Positions 1 through 8,342 of a DNA stretch of 64,000 nucleotides are shown one piece after another. Position numbers and translations under genes: made by a program. Numbering within the stretch: position 1 is the first letter of the stretch; every line of letters starts with the position of its first letter. Source of the DNA: Massilia violaceinigra (GTDB taxonomy: Bacteria > Pseudomonadota > Gammaproteobacteria > Burkholderiales > Burkholderiaceae_D); contig NZ_CP024608.1 in assembly GCF_002752675.1 (NCBI RefSeq), forward strand, positions 4,712,001 through 4,776,000. The letters run 5' to 3'. The notes below the pieces were generated by a model. That model saw nothing but the letters and a program-made list of their open reading frames with translations, searched no databases and was not told where the DNA came from.

Positions 1-2
1 TG

Positions 3-1622
3 ACGGCGTCGGACCAGGTGTGGCATGTGGGCGATTTCGATTTCGACCAGCCGCTGGTGCTTGACGGCGAGCGCCTGTACCTGCGCCGCTACTGGCGCGA
101 CGAAACCCTGGTCGCGCACACGATCCGCGCGCGCGCCGGGCTGGTGCGCGAGGTCGATGCGCCGTCGGTGCGGATCTGGCTCGACATCCTGTTCGCCTCG
201 GAGCGCCGCACCAAGGGACCGGACTGGCAAAAGCTGGCCTGCGCGATCGCGCTGCGCGGCTCGATTGCGATCATCACCGGTGGCCCGGGGACCGGAAAGA
301 CCTACACGGTGGCGCGCCTGCTTGCACTGCTGTTCGCGGTGGCGCCGGACGCGGGACGGCAGCGCATCGCGCTGGCCGCGCCGACCGGCAAGGCGGCGGC
401 GCGCCTGAAGCAATCGATCGACAAGGCGCTGACCGAACTGGCCGACAAGGTCGGCACCACGCTGCCGCTGCGCGACCTGACGGCGCGCATGGGAGCGGCG
501 CGCACATTGCATAGTTTGCTGGGCGCGCGTCCAGACACCCGCACCTTTGCCCATAACAAGGGCAATCCGCTCGACATCGACGTGCTCATTGTCGATGAAG
601 CGTCGATGGTGCACCTGGAGATGATGGCCTCCCTGCTCGATGCGCTGCCGGTGGGCGCGACCCTGATCCTGCTGGGCGACAAGGACCAGCTGGCGTCGGT
701 GGAGGCGGGGGCGGTGCTCGGTGATCTGTGCCGCGATGCGCAGGCGGGCGGGTATTCGGCGGCCACGATGGCGTATGCGCTGGCGGCCAGCGGCGAGACC
801 ATTCCCGCTGAATATGGCGGCGCCGGCGGAGCGCTGGCGCAGCAGACCGTGATGCTGCGCAGCAGCCGCCGTTTCAGTGGCCCGATCGGACAACTGGCGC
901 TGGCGGTGAACGCCGGGGACGTCGCCCGCGCCGAGGAAGTGCTGCGCGCTGGCGACGGCACGGTGCGCTGGATCGAGCATGGGCACCAGCAGCATGTGGT
1001 GCAGCTGGCGTTCGACGGCTACGCGCCGTATCTGTCGCTGTTGGGCGAGGGCGATGGCGGGCAGGCGCACGAAACCTGGGTGCGCGCGGTGCTGCATCGC
1101 TTCGAGGCGTTTCGCGTGCTGTGCGCGGTGCGCGAGGGCGAGTGGGGCGTGGGCGGCTTGAATGACGCGATCGAGCAGCGGCTTGACGGGGCGGGCCTGA
1201 TCCGGCGCCGCGGCGAGTGGTATGTGGGGCGGCCGGTGATGATCACCCGAAACGACTACGGCACGGGCGTATTCAATGGCGATATCGGCTTGACCTTGGG
1301 CGATCCGGCCCGTCCGGGGTCATTGCGCGTGTATTTTCTGGAGGGCGACAAGGTGCGCAGCGTGCTGGCCACGCGTTTGCGGCATGTGGAGACGGCATTT
1401 GCGATGACGGTGCACAAATCGCAGGGATCGGAGTTTGCCCACACGGTGCTGGTGCTGCCGCGCGAACGCGGGGCGATGATCGCGCGCGAGCTGATTTATA
1501 CGGGCATTACGCGGGCCAGCGCGCAGTTCACGCTGGTGTCGCCGCTGGCGGCGATCCTGGGCGAATCGATTGCGCAGCGCACCCAGAGGGCGAGCGGATT
1601 GCGGGAGATGATTTCGGGGTGA
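3..1622 (+). CDS. recD: RecD, exodeoxyribonuclease V alpha subunit (5' truncated by window edge)
   Basis: Helicase subunit of RecBCD, the 5'-3' motor that processes double-strand breaks. The reading frame is open to the left edge of the window, so the true start lies outside; about 539 residues are visible against roughly 600 or more in the family. Seen: a Walker A motif GGPGTGKT near nt 279-302, a Walker B motif VDEAS near nt 592, and the C-terminal superfamily 1 motif MTVHKSQGSEF near nt 1400, which is typical of RecD. The short stretch before the Walker A box (PLVLDGERLYL) fits the end of the RecD N-terminal domain. recB and recC are expected upstream, outside the window. The gene ends at a strong hairpin shared with the convergent pbpG. 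Confidence 0.93.
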   Translation, partial: TASDQVWHVGDFDFDQPLVLDGERLYLRRYWRDETLVAHTIRARAGLVREVDAPSVRIWLDILFASERRTKGPDWQKLACAIALRGSIAIITGGPGTGKTYTVARLLALLFAVAPDAGRQRIALAAPTGKAAARLKQSIDKALTELADKVGTTLPLRDLTARMGAARTLHSLLGARPDTRTFAHNKGNPLDIDVLIVDEASMVHLEMMASLLDALPVGATLILLGDKDQLASVEAGAVLGDLCRDAQAGGYSAATMAYALAASGETIPAEYGGAGGALAQQTVMLRSSRRFSGPIGQLALAVNAGDVARAEEVLRAGDGTVRWIEHGHQQHVVQLAFDGYAPYLSLLGEGDGGQAHETWVRAVLHRFEAFRVLCAVREGEWGVGGLNDAIEQRLDGAGLIRRRGEWYVGRPVMITRNDYGTGVFNGDIGLTLGDPARPGSLRVYFLEGDKVRSVLATRLRHVETAFAMTVHKSQGSEFAHTVLVLPRERGAMIARELIYTGITRASAQFTLVSPLAAILGESIAQRTQRASGLREMISG

Positions 1623-1630
1623 GGCAAACT

Positions 1631-1657
1631 GTCGCTTCCGCCAGTGGCGGAAGCGAC
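1631..1657. terminator. Bidirectional hairpin terminator between recD and pbpG
   Basis: Perfect inverted repeat with 13-base arms (GTCGCTTCCGCCA and its complement) around a single central base, lying 9 bases after the recD stop and 13 bases before the end of the convergent gene. No strong T-run follows on either strand, so efficiency is uncertain. Confidence 0.7.
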
Positions 1658-1669
1658 GGGGCCGCATTG

Positions 1670-2683
1670 TTACGCGCGGCGGTGGCGGTGGATGACCGGT
1701 TTGTTCTGCTTTAACTTCACGCGGCTGTGCAGCCCCGCTTTGACCACCGGACCACGGGCGACGGTGACGATCACCGGCTGGTTACGTCCACGGCTACGCA
1801 AGCTGGCCTTGATCACCGGCGCGCGCGCCGCCGACGCCATGATCACCGGACGCGCGCGCTGGCGGGTCGGTGCACGGGCGATCACAGGCGCTTCATCGCC
1901 GGCAATGAAGCGGCGGATGCTGAGCGCATCCACGATCCGGGTCGAACTGGCTTTGGCGTTGAGCAGCACCAGGGTTGCATTCTTGCCAGCCGATTTGATC
2001 TTCATGATCAGGCAACGGCCCGCTTCTTCCGTATACCCGGTCTTCGAGAGGCCGATTTCCCAGCCCTTGGCGCCGACCAGGCGGTTGGTGTTGCGGTACT
2101 CGACCTCGCGGCCGCTGATATTGATCGTTTCGCGCGACTCGGTCGTCATGCGCGCAATTTCCGGATAAGCCGACGCTGCCTTGGCCATCTTGACCAGGTC
2201 CAGGGCGGTCGACTTGTTGTTGGGCGACAGGCCGGTCGGCTCTTCGATCACGGTCTGGGTCATGCCCAGCGCCGCCACCTTGGCGCGCACGGCCGACTTG
2301 AACGCGACCACGCCGCCCGGATAGGTGCGGCCCAGGGACGCCGCGGCGCGGTTGTCGGAGCTCATCAACGCCAGCGAGAGCACATCGCCGCGGCTGATCA
2401 CCGCGCCCACCGGCACGCGCGAGGTGCTGTGCTTGAGGATGTCGACGTCGCGCTGGTCGATGGCGATCAGTTCGTTCATGTCTTGCTTGGCATCGAGCAC
2501 GACCATGGCGGTCATCAGCTTGGTCAGCGATGCGATCGAGACGACCTGGTTGGCGTTCTTTTCGAGGAGGATCTTGCCGGTGTCGTCCTCGATCACCAGC
2601 ACTGAATGCGATCCGAACGGCACGGCAACAGCGGCCGCGGCGGACAGCGACATCAATAGGGTGACAAGCAATTTCTTGATCAT
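1670..2683 (-). CDS. pbpG: D-alanyl-D-alanine endopeptidase (PBP7 family) with cationic C-terminal tail
   Basis: Periplasmic peptidoglycan-cutting serine enzyme of the S11 (PBP5/7) family. Residues 1-21 look like a Sec signal peptide. The three catalytic motifs are present and in order: SLTK at 52-55, SDN at 109-111 and KTG at 214-216. The catalytic domain ends near residue 265. The last 70 or so residues are unusual: rich in Arg and Lys, with the short phrase PV[IV] recurring after basic residues (for example ARAPVI, RGPVV, NKPVI). The tail may bind anionic cell-wall polymers; that is inference. The gene is monocistronic and converges on recD. The start is the ATG that gives the signal peptide at the very N-terminus. 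Confidence 0.88.
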   Translation of the reverse strand: MIKKLLVTLLMSLSAAAAVAVPFGSHSVLVIEDDTGKILLEKNANQVVSIASLTKLMTAMVVLDAKQDMNELIAIDQRDVDILKHSTSRVPVGAVISRGDVLSLALMSSDNRAAASLGRTYPGGVVAFKSAVRAKVAALGMTQTVIEEPTGLSPNNKSTALDLVKMAKAASAYPEIARMTTESRETINISGREVEYRNTNRLVGAKGWEIGLSKTGYTEEAGRCLIMKIKSAGKNATLVLLNAKASSTRIVDALSIRRFIAGDEAPVIARAPTRQRARPVIMASAARAPVIKASLRSRGRNQPVIVTVARGPVVKAGLHSRVKLKQNKPVIHRHRRA

Positions 2684-2981
2684 GTGGTTGGTCTTTGCAG
2701 TAGGGCTGGGTCAATGGCGGCGCGGGGAGCGCGGCAGCTGCTGATGTGGTAATTCTATACGGCAACTACTTAATAAGGGGCACGATAGCATCAAAGGCGC
2801 GGCTATGTCTAGCGTGCGCGAAGCAAAACGAGCTCAAGCGCAATAAACACCTTAATAAAGTCACGTAAGTACCTGAATTATTTCAGGAAAGCAAAGTTTC
2901 TCGTATGCTACGCGGGTGGCGGAAATGCTATTGGGCGATGCCGTGGGGGTAGGAAAAGGAAGGAGGGCGACGGGCGGAATG
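2684..2981. other. Intergenic region with a 16-base dyad
   Basis: No gene seen. The stretch is more AT-rich than its neighbours and must hold the pbpG promoter. At 2872-2887 there is a perfect dyad CCTGAA-TTAT-TTCAGG, which could be an operator or a small hairpin; no regulator is linked to it by sequence. Confidence 0.35.
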
Positions 2982-3010
2982 GCCGCTTGCGCGCCGGTGG
3001 CGCAAGCGGC
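2982..3010 (-). terminator. Hairpin terminator after sbp
   Basis: Inverted repeat with 11-base arms (GCCGCTTGCGC and its complement) and a 7-base loop, 9 bases beyond the sbp stop on the minus strand. The minus strand beyond it is pyrimidine-rich rather than a clean T-run. Confidence 0.65.
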
Positions 3011-3019
3011 GGGGAAGGC

Positions 3020-4036
3020 TTATTTGACCTGGTAGATTTTGTCGAATTCACCACCGTCGTCGAAGTGTTTTTTCTGCGCCTGTTTCCAGCCGCCGAAGAC
3101 CTCGTCGACCGTGAACAGCGCGATCGGCTTGTAGTTGGCGGCAAACTTCTTGGCCACCGCTTCCGAGCGCGGGCGCAGGAAGTGCTTGGCGCCGATGGTC
3201 TGGCCGACCTCGGAGTACAGGAAGTTCAGGTAGGCGGTGGCCTGCTTGCGCACGCCGCGCTTGTCGACCACCTTGTCGACGACCGCCACCGGCGACTCGG
3301 CGAGGATCGATACGGCCGGGTAGACGACCTCGAAATTGTCGCCGAATTCTGTGCGCACCATCTGCACTTCGCTCTCGAAGGTCACCAGGACGTCGCCGAT
3401 GTCGCGCTGGGTGAAGGTGGTGGTGGCCGCGCGGCCGCCGCCGTCGAGCACCGGCACGTTCTTGAAGATGCGCGTGACCAGGTCGCGCGCCTGGACTTCA
3501 GTGCCGCCTTTCTTGATCACGGAGCCCCACGCGGCCAGGTAGGTGTAACGGCCATTGCCGGCAGTTTTCGGGTTGGGGATGACCACCTTGGTGCCGGGCT
3601 TGGCCAGGTCGTCCCAGGTCTTGATCTGTTTAGGATTGCCTTTGCGCACCAGAAAAATCATCGTGGAATAGAAGGGCGCCGCATTGTGGGGAAACTTCTT
3701 GGCCCAGTCGGCCGCCACCACGCCGCGGTCGGCCAGCATGTCGATATCGTTGGCCTGGTTCATGGTCACCACCGACGCCTCCAGACCGTCCGCGACCGAG
3801 CGTGCCTGCTTGCTGGAACCGCCGTGCGACTGGTTGATGGTGACGGTTTCGCCCGTGGTTTTCTTCCATTCTGCAATAAATGCCGGATTGATTTCCTTGT
3901 ACAGCTCGCGCGCCACGTCGTACGAGACGTTGAGCAGCTGCACATCGGCGGCGCTGGCGCTGAGCGGCAGGATGGCCATGCCGGCGGCCAGGGAAAGAAT
4001 CGCCCGACGGGTACGCATATTGCATGTTGTTTTCAT
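3020..4036 (-). CDS. sbp: Sulfate/thiosulfate ABC transporter periplasmic binding protein
   Basis: Solute-binding protein delivering sulfate or thiosulfate to a CysTWA-type ABC importer. 338 residues, the normal family length, with a signal peptide ending at the Ala-rich stretch near residue 29. Family signatures are visible: LLNVSYDVARELYKEINPAF at the mature N-terminus, INQSHGGSSKQARSV and TMNQANDID in the first lobe, and VVIPNPKTAGNGRYTYLAAW mid-protein. No cysT, cysW or cysA lies beside it, so the importer must be encoded elsewhere. A second Met six codons in (of MKTTCNM) is an alternative start. Presumably regulated by sulfur supply; no CysB site was identified. Confidence 0.9.
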   Translation of the reverse strand: MKTTCNMRTRRAILSLAAGMAILPLSASAADVQLLNVSYDVARELYKEINPAFIAEWKKTTGETVTINQSHGGSSKQARSVADGLEASVVTMNQANDIDMLADRGVVAADWAKKFPHNAAPFYSTMIFLVRKGNPKQIKTWDDLAKPGTKVVIPNPKTAGNGRYTYLAAWGSVIKKGGTEVQARDLVTRIFKNVPVLDGGGRAATTTFTQRDIGDVLVTFESEVQMVRTEFGDNFEVVYPAVSILAESPVAVVDKVVDKRGVRKQATAYLNFLYSEVGQTIGAKHFLRPRSEAVAKKFAANYKPIALFTVDEVFGGWKQAQKKHFDDGGEFDKIYQVK

Positions 4037-4317
4037 GGTGTTCTCTTGGGCTTTCTATTGTAGTAACTGAGACGCATGGTCTAAAATCCGCAGCCAAAAC
4101 GGAAGGATTGTTTTGTCATATGCTTAGATGGGGCGTGCTGGTAGTGTCGCATAAGCTTCCTTGATTTTCTTCGTTGGCACGGGCTGCCGGGCGGCGTAGG
4201 CTGGTCGGGTTGGGCAAATTCGCAACAGGCGTGTGCACCTGTTCTTGGTATAGTTGCGTTGCACTTGGACTGCGGCAACACCTTTTACTCTTTTGTTATT
4301 GGTTATCGTGATTACAC

Positions 4318-4845
4318 ATGGGTATTGAGATTCGCATTGCTGTGCCAGAAGACGCGTTCGCCGCGTGTGACGTCTTGCGCCGCTCGATTACCGAGTGCTG
4401 CGTGGCCGATCACCAGCACAATCCGGACGCGCTCACGGCGTGGCTGGGCAACAAGACACCGCAGAATGTGGCGAGCTGGTTCGTCTCGCCCGCCAACCAT
4501 GCCCTGGTGGCGGAGCGCGACGGCGCCGTGGTGGGCGTGGCCTTGTTGACCCAGGCCGGCAAGTTGTCGCTGTGCTATGTGTTGCCCGAAGCGCTGTACA
4601 GCGGCGTCGGCAAGGCTCTCCTGCAGGGCGTGGAAGCGCAGGCGCGCGCATGGGGCGTGAGCGTGTTGCGCCTGAATAGCACTATCACCGCCAGCAAGTT
4701 TTATGAACGTAACGGCTACATCCTCGCGGGCAAGGAAAAGAGCTGCTACGGGCTGGAGTGCGACTTTTTCTGGAAGAAATTGAACGCCTGCGAGACGACG
4801 GATCCCAGTCCGCGCAAGCGTTTTTGCAACTGTACCGGGCAATAA
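4318..4845 (+). CDS. GNAT-family N-acetyltransferase
   Basis: Acetyl-CoA-dependent acyltransferase of unknown substrate. 175 residues with one GNAT fold: an N-terminal strand-helix unit (IRIAVPEDAFAACDVLRRSI), the acetyl-CoA-binding segment LYSGVGKALLQGVEAQA near 98-114, and the closing strand with KFYERNGYI near 127-135. The last 20 residues are low in conservation and may be extra. The gene stands alone between sbp (opposite strand) and the YcbK-like gene. Starting at this ATG puts the first GNAT strand at residue 4, so the start is plausible. Confidence 0.82.
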   Translation: MGIEIRIAVPEDAFAACDVLRRSITECCVADHQHNPDALTAWLGNKTPQNVASWFVSPANHALVAERDGAVVGVALLTQAGKLSLCYVLPEALYSGVGKALLQGVEAQARAWGVSVLRLNSTITASKFYERNGYILAGKEKSCYGLECDFFWKKLNACETTDPSPRKRFCNCTGQ

Positions 4846-4849
4846 TGCG

Positions 4850-4868
4850 CGTGCGCCCTGTGCGCACG
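4850..4868 (+). terminator. Possible short hairpin after the GNAT gene
   Basis: 7-base arms CGTGCGC/GCGCACG with a 5-base loop, 4 bases after the GNAT stop. No T-run follows, so this is weak. Confidence 0.3.
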
Positions 4869-4913
4869 GCAAGCTTGCGCTATAGTGTGCGCCTTGTTTA
4901 CTGAGTATTCGTC

Positions 4914-5642
4914 ATGGCCACGCGCAGAGATTTTCTACATCAAGGCTTATGCCTGTCCACCATGGGCATTATTTCGGTTCCGCTGATCGGTTGCGGCAGT
5001 GCGAGCGCGGCGCCGGCGGACAAGGCCAAGCGGCCGGTCCAGGTCACCAAAGCAGGCAAGCCGGCGCCGGTAGCCCGTGCGGCGGCCCCATCCGCGCCGG
5101 TCCCGGAAACCGAACTGGCGCCCCCACCTGATATTTTCGATGCGCAAGCGCTGGACCTGGATTTCTGGCTCAAGCCGCGCGTGTTGACGCTGACGCGTCC
5201 GCAAAGCGGGGAAAAAGCCAAGGTGCTGTACTGGAAGGATGGCCAGGTCATCGATTCGGCCTATCAGGAACTGTGCCACTTGATGCGTGACGTCAACGGC
5301 AAGGAAACGGCGCCGATCGATCCCAAGCTGTTCGAAACGCTGTGGGGCACGCAGGCCTTCATCGCCCGCTACGGTATCGAGGAACCGCTGGAAATCCTGT
5401 CGGGCTTTCGGACGTCCAAATCGAACGATAAACTCAGGGAAGCGGGCGTGCCGGCGGCGCGCCAGTCGCTGCATATCGAAGGCAAGGCGGCCGATATCCG
5501 GATCGCCAATTTGAATGCCGATGTGCTCGGCGGGCTGGTGCGCAGCTTCCGCCAGGGCGGGGTAGGGTATTACTATCGTTCGGGACCGCGCGGCGGCTGG
5601 ATTCATGCCGATACCGGGCTCAAGCGGACCTGGAAAGGCTGA
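4914..5642 (+). CDS. YcbK-like M15 (DUF882) peptidase, Tat-exported
   Basis: Predicted zinc-dependent D-Ala-D-Ala-type peptidase acting on cell-wall peptides. The N-terminus carries a twin-arginine motif (TRRDFLHQG, residues 3-11) and then LIGC at 24-27, which also fits a lipobox, so the protein may be a Tat-exported lipoprotein. An Ala/Pro-rich linker follows to about residue 75. The M15 domain has SGFRTSKSN, SLHIEGKAADI (His and Asp zinc ligands) and GWIHADTG (third ligand). The family is common in Gram-negatives but its physiological substrate is poorly known. The start is fixed by the Tat motif. Confidence 0.85.
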   Translation: MATRRDFLHQGLCLSTMGIISVPLIGCGSASAAPADKAKRPVQVTKAGKPAPVARAAAPSAPVPETELAPPPDIFDAQALDLDFWLKPRVLTLTRPQSGEKAKVLYWKDGQVIDSAYQELCHLMRDVNGKETAPIDPKLFETLWGTQAFIARYGIEEPLEILSGFRTSKSNDKLREAGVPAARQSLHIEGKAADIRIANLNADVLGGLVRSFRQGGVGYYYRSGPRGGWIHADTGLKRTWKG

Positions 5643-5737
5643 TCGCCGCACGGTATGTCCACGCGCTCGCGTTGATGCCGCTGCCCGGCGTGCGGGTGCA
5701 TGAGGAATTGCGAGTGAGGGGGCGCGCGTCGGCTCAC

Positions 5738-6232
5738 TTACTCACGGTAATAGTCCTTCATGACCTCATGACTCCAGGCTGGCTGCCTTATTTCCCCGAT
5801 CGGCCCGAATTCCGCCAAGTACGGTTTGATATCGAGCACCGGGCTCCCATCCACAGCGTCGAGCCCGCGTACGCGCAATGTACGACCATCGACGGACAAT
5901 AGCTGACAACGAGCCAAGCCAATCAGGTTCGGGCGCGCCTTGGCGCGTTGCGCCAGTATCCCGACGTTTGGCCAGTCGGCGCGCCCGCGCGGATGGCGGG
6001 CGCCTCTTTCTATTTCTTCCAGCGGAACGCGGTGAAGGTGATATATCACTTCGATGTGGCTGAATGTATCCAACCCCAGAAGCGCCTCATGCAACAGTTC
6101 GGGGGAGTCGATCGTAATAACGGATTCGACCGACCCCCAATTGTCGTCGCTTAAATCGTCTCGCTGCGACGAGACCACGCCGATGGGAACCATGGTGATT
6201 GGGTGAGCAGACACTGAATACCTCCTCGTCAT
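5738..6232 (-). CDS. TsaA/TrmO-family protein (probable tRNA t6A37 N6-methyltransferase)
   Basis: The TsaA-like domain covers almost the whole 164-residue protein. Seen: PIGVVSSQRDD at the start, DTFSHIEVIYHLHRV in the middle, and the family's closing block RPNLIGLARCQLLSV followed by LDAVDGSPVLDIKPYL. E. coli TrmO methylates N6-threonylcarbamoyladenosine at position 37 of a threonine tRNA using SAM; it is longer (about 235 residues) because of a C-terminal domain that is missing here. Short stand-alone versions are known, so the reaction is likely but not certain. The gene is monocistronic and borders a lower-GC patch. Confidence 0.75.
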   Translation of the reverse strand: MTRRYSVSAHPITMVPIGVVSSQRDDLSDDNWGSVESVITIDSPELLHEALLGLDTFSHIEVIYHLHRVPLEEIERGARHPRGRADWPNVGILAQRAKARPNLIGLARCQLLSVDGRTLRVRGLDAVDGSPVLDIKPYLAEFGPIGEIRQPAWSHEVMKDYYRE

Positions 6233-6726
6233 CCAGGCGGATAACTTGAATAAACACCGTTAACGTTCCGCAGCCGAGCGCCGCAGCAAGGGGCGACCGC
6301 ATTGGGGCCGATGCTTCGCATTCTCTCGCGGAAGTGGCTGTGACGACAAATTATATTTTCTTATTCATACGTACTCCACTTGGATCGTTATGCCCTAATC
6401 ATTACTTTGTCTGGCACGAATTTCTATCCTATTAAAACGAACTAAGTGGTATCTGGTCCGGATCAAAATAATCGCGCGAATTTTTACGATCGTACGATAT
6501 CGGCGACGCCTGATATGCCAGGTGATGGCATTTTGGTTGCAAATCCTGTCGCAATTTCGTACTTTTTGAAGCGGAAAGCCTCAGCGCCTGGCGCGGATGG
6601 CTGGTCAGCAATTTGACCAAGCCACCGCAGCGGGCTGTAGCGCTATGCATGAAATGGTGATGTCAAAGTGCGTGATGGCGTTTGGCACTTCAAACAACGT
6701 CCACTCGGCATGGGGAGTGCAAGCTT
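6233..6726. other. Lower-GC stretch without a recognised gene
   Basis: Visibly richer in A and T than the flanking genes, especially around 6340-6570. Only short open frames occur, none with a ribosome binding site plus a protein-like composition. It must carry the promoter of the TrmO-like gene on its left side. Confidence 0.4.
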
Positions 6727-7077
6727 TCAGCAAGGTACCCACCGCCGAAATTTACCGGGGTAACCGTAGATTTTCCAACTTATCGAGCCGCTGGTACCGT
6801 AGGGTACTCGTATGCATGGGCTATCTTTGCCACGCTGGATATCCACACGAATATGATCCGGTCCGGAGCCGCCGGAGCAATTGTAGTACGTACCGCTCCA
6901 GTAAAAAGACAGTGTGAAGGGAGTCCTGTGATATATGGAGGCCGTGCCCCCGTCGTTTCGCTTGCTGCACACATTCGGTTCTGCAGAAACATTTGGCGAT
7001 AATAATGCGAGCATGGCAGCGCTTATCACAGGGATCAGAACAGCACAATAAAGACAGGACGTGAATGTCGGTCTCAT
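6727..7077 (-). CDS. Small secreted four-cysteine protein, unknown function
   Basis: 116 residues that I do not recognise. Residues 1-32 form a clear signal peptide (hydrophobic core VISAAMLALL, cleavage after NVSA). The mature part is about 84 residues, rich in Ser, Gly, Tyr and Trp, with four cysteines (NVC, YNC, SPC and the terminal VPC), suggesting two disulfides and a small beta-rich fold. A good ribosome binding site, GGAAG, lies 7-8 bases before the ATG, which supports a real gene. It sits alone in a lower-GC patch next to a tRNA-like remnant, so it may be acquired. Confidence 0.6.
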   Translation of the reverse strand: MRPTFTSCLYCAVLIPVISAAMLALLSPNVSAEPNVCSKRNDGGTASIYHRTPFTLSFYWSGTYYNCSGGSGPDHIRVDIQRGKDSPCIRVPYGTSGSISWKIYGYPGKFRRWVPC

Positions 7078-7414
7078 GATTTTCTTCCGGAAAGGTTAAG
7101 CCGCGTCTGAAGGACGCGAAATTTCATGCTACGCGCGTAGATACCGAGGCAATTGACTGTCCTCACGATGAAAATACAGGCAATGACAAGGATCGGCGGA
7201 CCGGGGCCAACAACCACAGAGGGATTTGACTGGCTGATTTGAGCTGGGTGGAGAGGAGGCGAAAGGGCCGTGTAGTCCGGCAACTGATAACAGCTGGAAG
7301 GGCAGGGCAACGGAACGTCGAGCGCTTCGAGGCGTTTGTAATGCTGGCGGCGCCGCCATCATTTCCAACTCGTCATGTGACCACGTTGAAAAGTTCCAGC
7401 GAGCTCGAATGCAG
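7078..7414. other. Non-coding stretch beside the tRNA-like element
   Basis: No convincing gene. The right end runs into the tRNA-like sequence. Composition is less GC-rich than the chromosomal genes on either side. Confidence 0.35.
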
Positions 7415-7499
7415 TGCGTGGTCCAGGAATCGAACCTGGTTATCAGTCATTCGGTCTGAGACACTCCTGACTGGGCTTTACCAAATAAGCGAACCCCGC
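7415..7499 (-). pseudogene. tRNA-like remnant with an enlarged anticodon loop
   Basis: Reading the minus strand, the sequence folds as a tRNA cloverleaf: acceptor arms GCGGGGT and ACCACGC (6 of 7 pairs, one G-A mismatch), D-arm GCTT/AAGC with a TTGG-containing loop, a 4-base variable loop, and a textbook T-arm CCAGG-TTCGATT-CCTGG. The anticodon stem CAGTC/GACTG is intact, but its loop is 20 bases instead of 7, so no anticodon can be assigned. No CCA end is encoded. The parse uses all 85 bases. Best explained as a decayed or interrupted tRNA gene; a functional odd tRNA cannot be excluded. Confidence 0.5.
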
Positions 7500-7562
7500 A
7501 TCTACATCTTACTGAAAAAATTCTAAATTGCAATAATTATTTTCAACGACCAATGACTGGAC

Positions 7563-7772
7563 CTAGTCGTACACGTATGGCTTGACCCGCAACTCGTTCT
7601 CGCGCTGCTTGTCAAGCTCATCGAGATCGACGCGGTGATCCCACCAGATGTTCCAGCCGCGCCGTCGGTCCTCTTCCACCTCCGGATGCCGCGCCAGAAA
7701 ACCATGCATGAATTCTTCGAATTCGGACACATACCCGCCGCCCGGCCGGTGATCTTTCCCGGTATGCTTCAT
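7563..7772 (-). CDS. DUF3460-family small protein
   Basis: Small soluble protein of unknown function from a family typical of betaproteobacteria. The core reads YVSEFEEFMHGFLARHPEVE, then a WWDHRVDLDE segment and a C-terminal KPYVY, all of which fit DUF3460. I place the start at the second of two adjacent ATG codons because GGGAGG lies just upstream at good spacing; the open frame extends 18 codons further but that part does not look like protein. This gives 69 residues. Monocistronic, divergent from the next gene. Confidence 0.72.
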   Translation of the reverse strand: MKHTGKDHRPGGGYVSEFEEFMHGFLARHPEVEEDRRRGWNIWWDHRVDLDELDKQRENELRVKPYVYD

Positions 7773-7886
7773 CATCCATCCTCCCGTTAACGCTACTATG
7801 ACCACCTGCGCGCGCACTGGTTCCATGTACGCGCGGCCGAAAATACCGTACGATACGCGCCGTTAAACGCTCACTCTCAGGACGCA

Positions 7887-8309
7887 ATGAACTCAGAACC
7901 ACCCGAGCCAGCGCCGGCGCCGCGCTTTCGCCCGCGCCCCTGGACCGCACTCGAAACCCCGCAAGACGTCGAACTGTGGATCGACGAGCACAATCAAAGC
8001 CTGACCGAACACATCGCCCCGCACGAAACCGGCTACGGCGTCTGCTTCACCCTGGCCGAGGGCGGCAATATCTATATGCAGACCAGCGCCGACGCCGTCA
8101 TTCTCGACGTCGACGACGATGCCGCCTGGATCGCGCCCCTGATCATGGCCGCCACCGGCGTCGAGGCGCCGCAGGGCCAATTGTGGGTGCTGCCGGACGA
8201 TAAACTGGTGCAGCTCATCATTGGACTGTCGACCCTGGTCGCCAGCACGACCCTGGTGGTCGGCCACAATTTTGGCGGACGCCACCGTAAGGCCAGCTAT
8301 TCGCGCTAA
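7887..8309 (+). CDS. Hypothetical protein, 140 residues
   Basis: Not recognised. An N-terminal Pro-rich stretch (residues 4-18) precedes an acidic, probably globular domain with DVDDDAAW near residue 75 and a hydrophobic segment LVQLIIGLSTLVASTTLVV near 106-124 that could be one membrane helix or a buried helix. The C-terminus is basic. AGGA five bases before the ATG supports the start. It is 33 bases upstream of an ABC binding-protein gene in the same direction and may be co-transcribed, but nothing in it suggests a transport role. Confidence 0.65.
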   Translation: MNSEPPEPAPAPRFRPRPWTALETPQDVELWIDEHNQSLTEHIAPHETGYGVCFTLAEGGNIYMQTSADAVILDVDDDAAWIAPLIMAATGVEAPQGQLWVLPDDKLVQLIIGLSTLVASTTLVVGHNFGGRHRKASYSR

Positions 8310-8342
8310 ACTGCATTTCTTTTCCATAATATTGCCGCCTTC

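Noticed and set aside
4081-4281. 66-residue minus-strand frame between sbp and the GNAT gene
   Set aside because: No ribosome binding site or recognisable composition; it fills the promoter region of sbp.
7415-7499. Selenocysteine or other long-variable-arm tRNA
   Set aside because: The extra bases are in the anticodon loop, not in the variable region, which is only 4 bases, so the class II fold does not fit.
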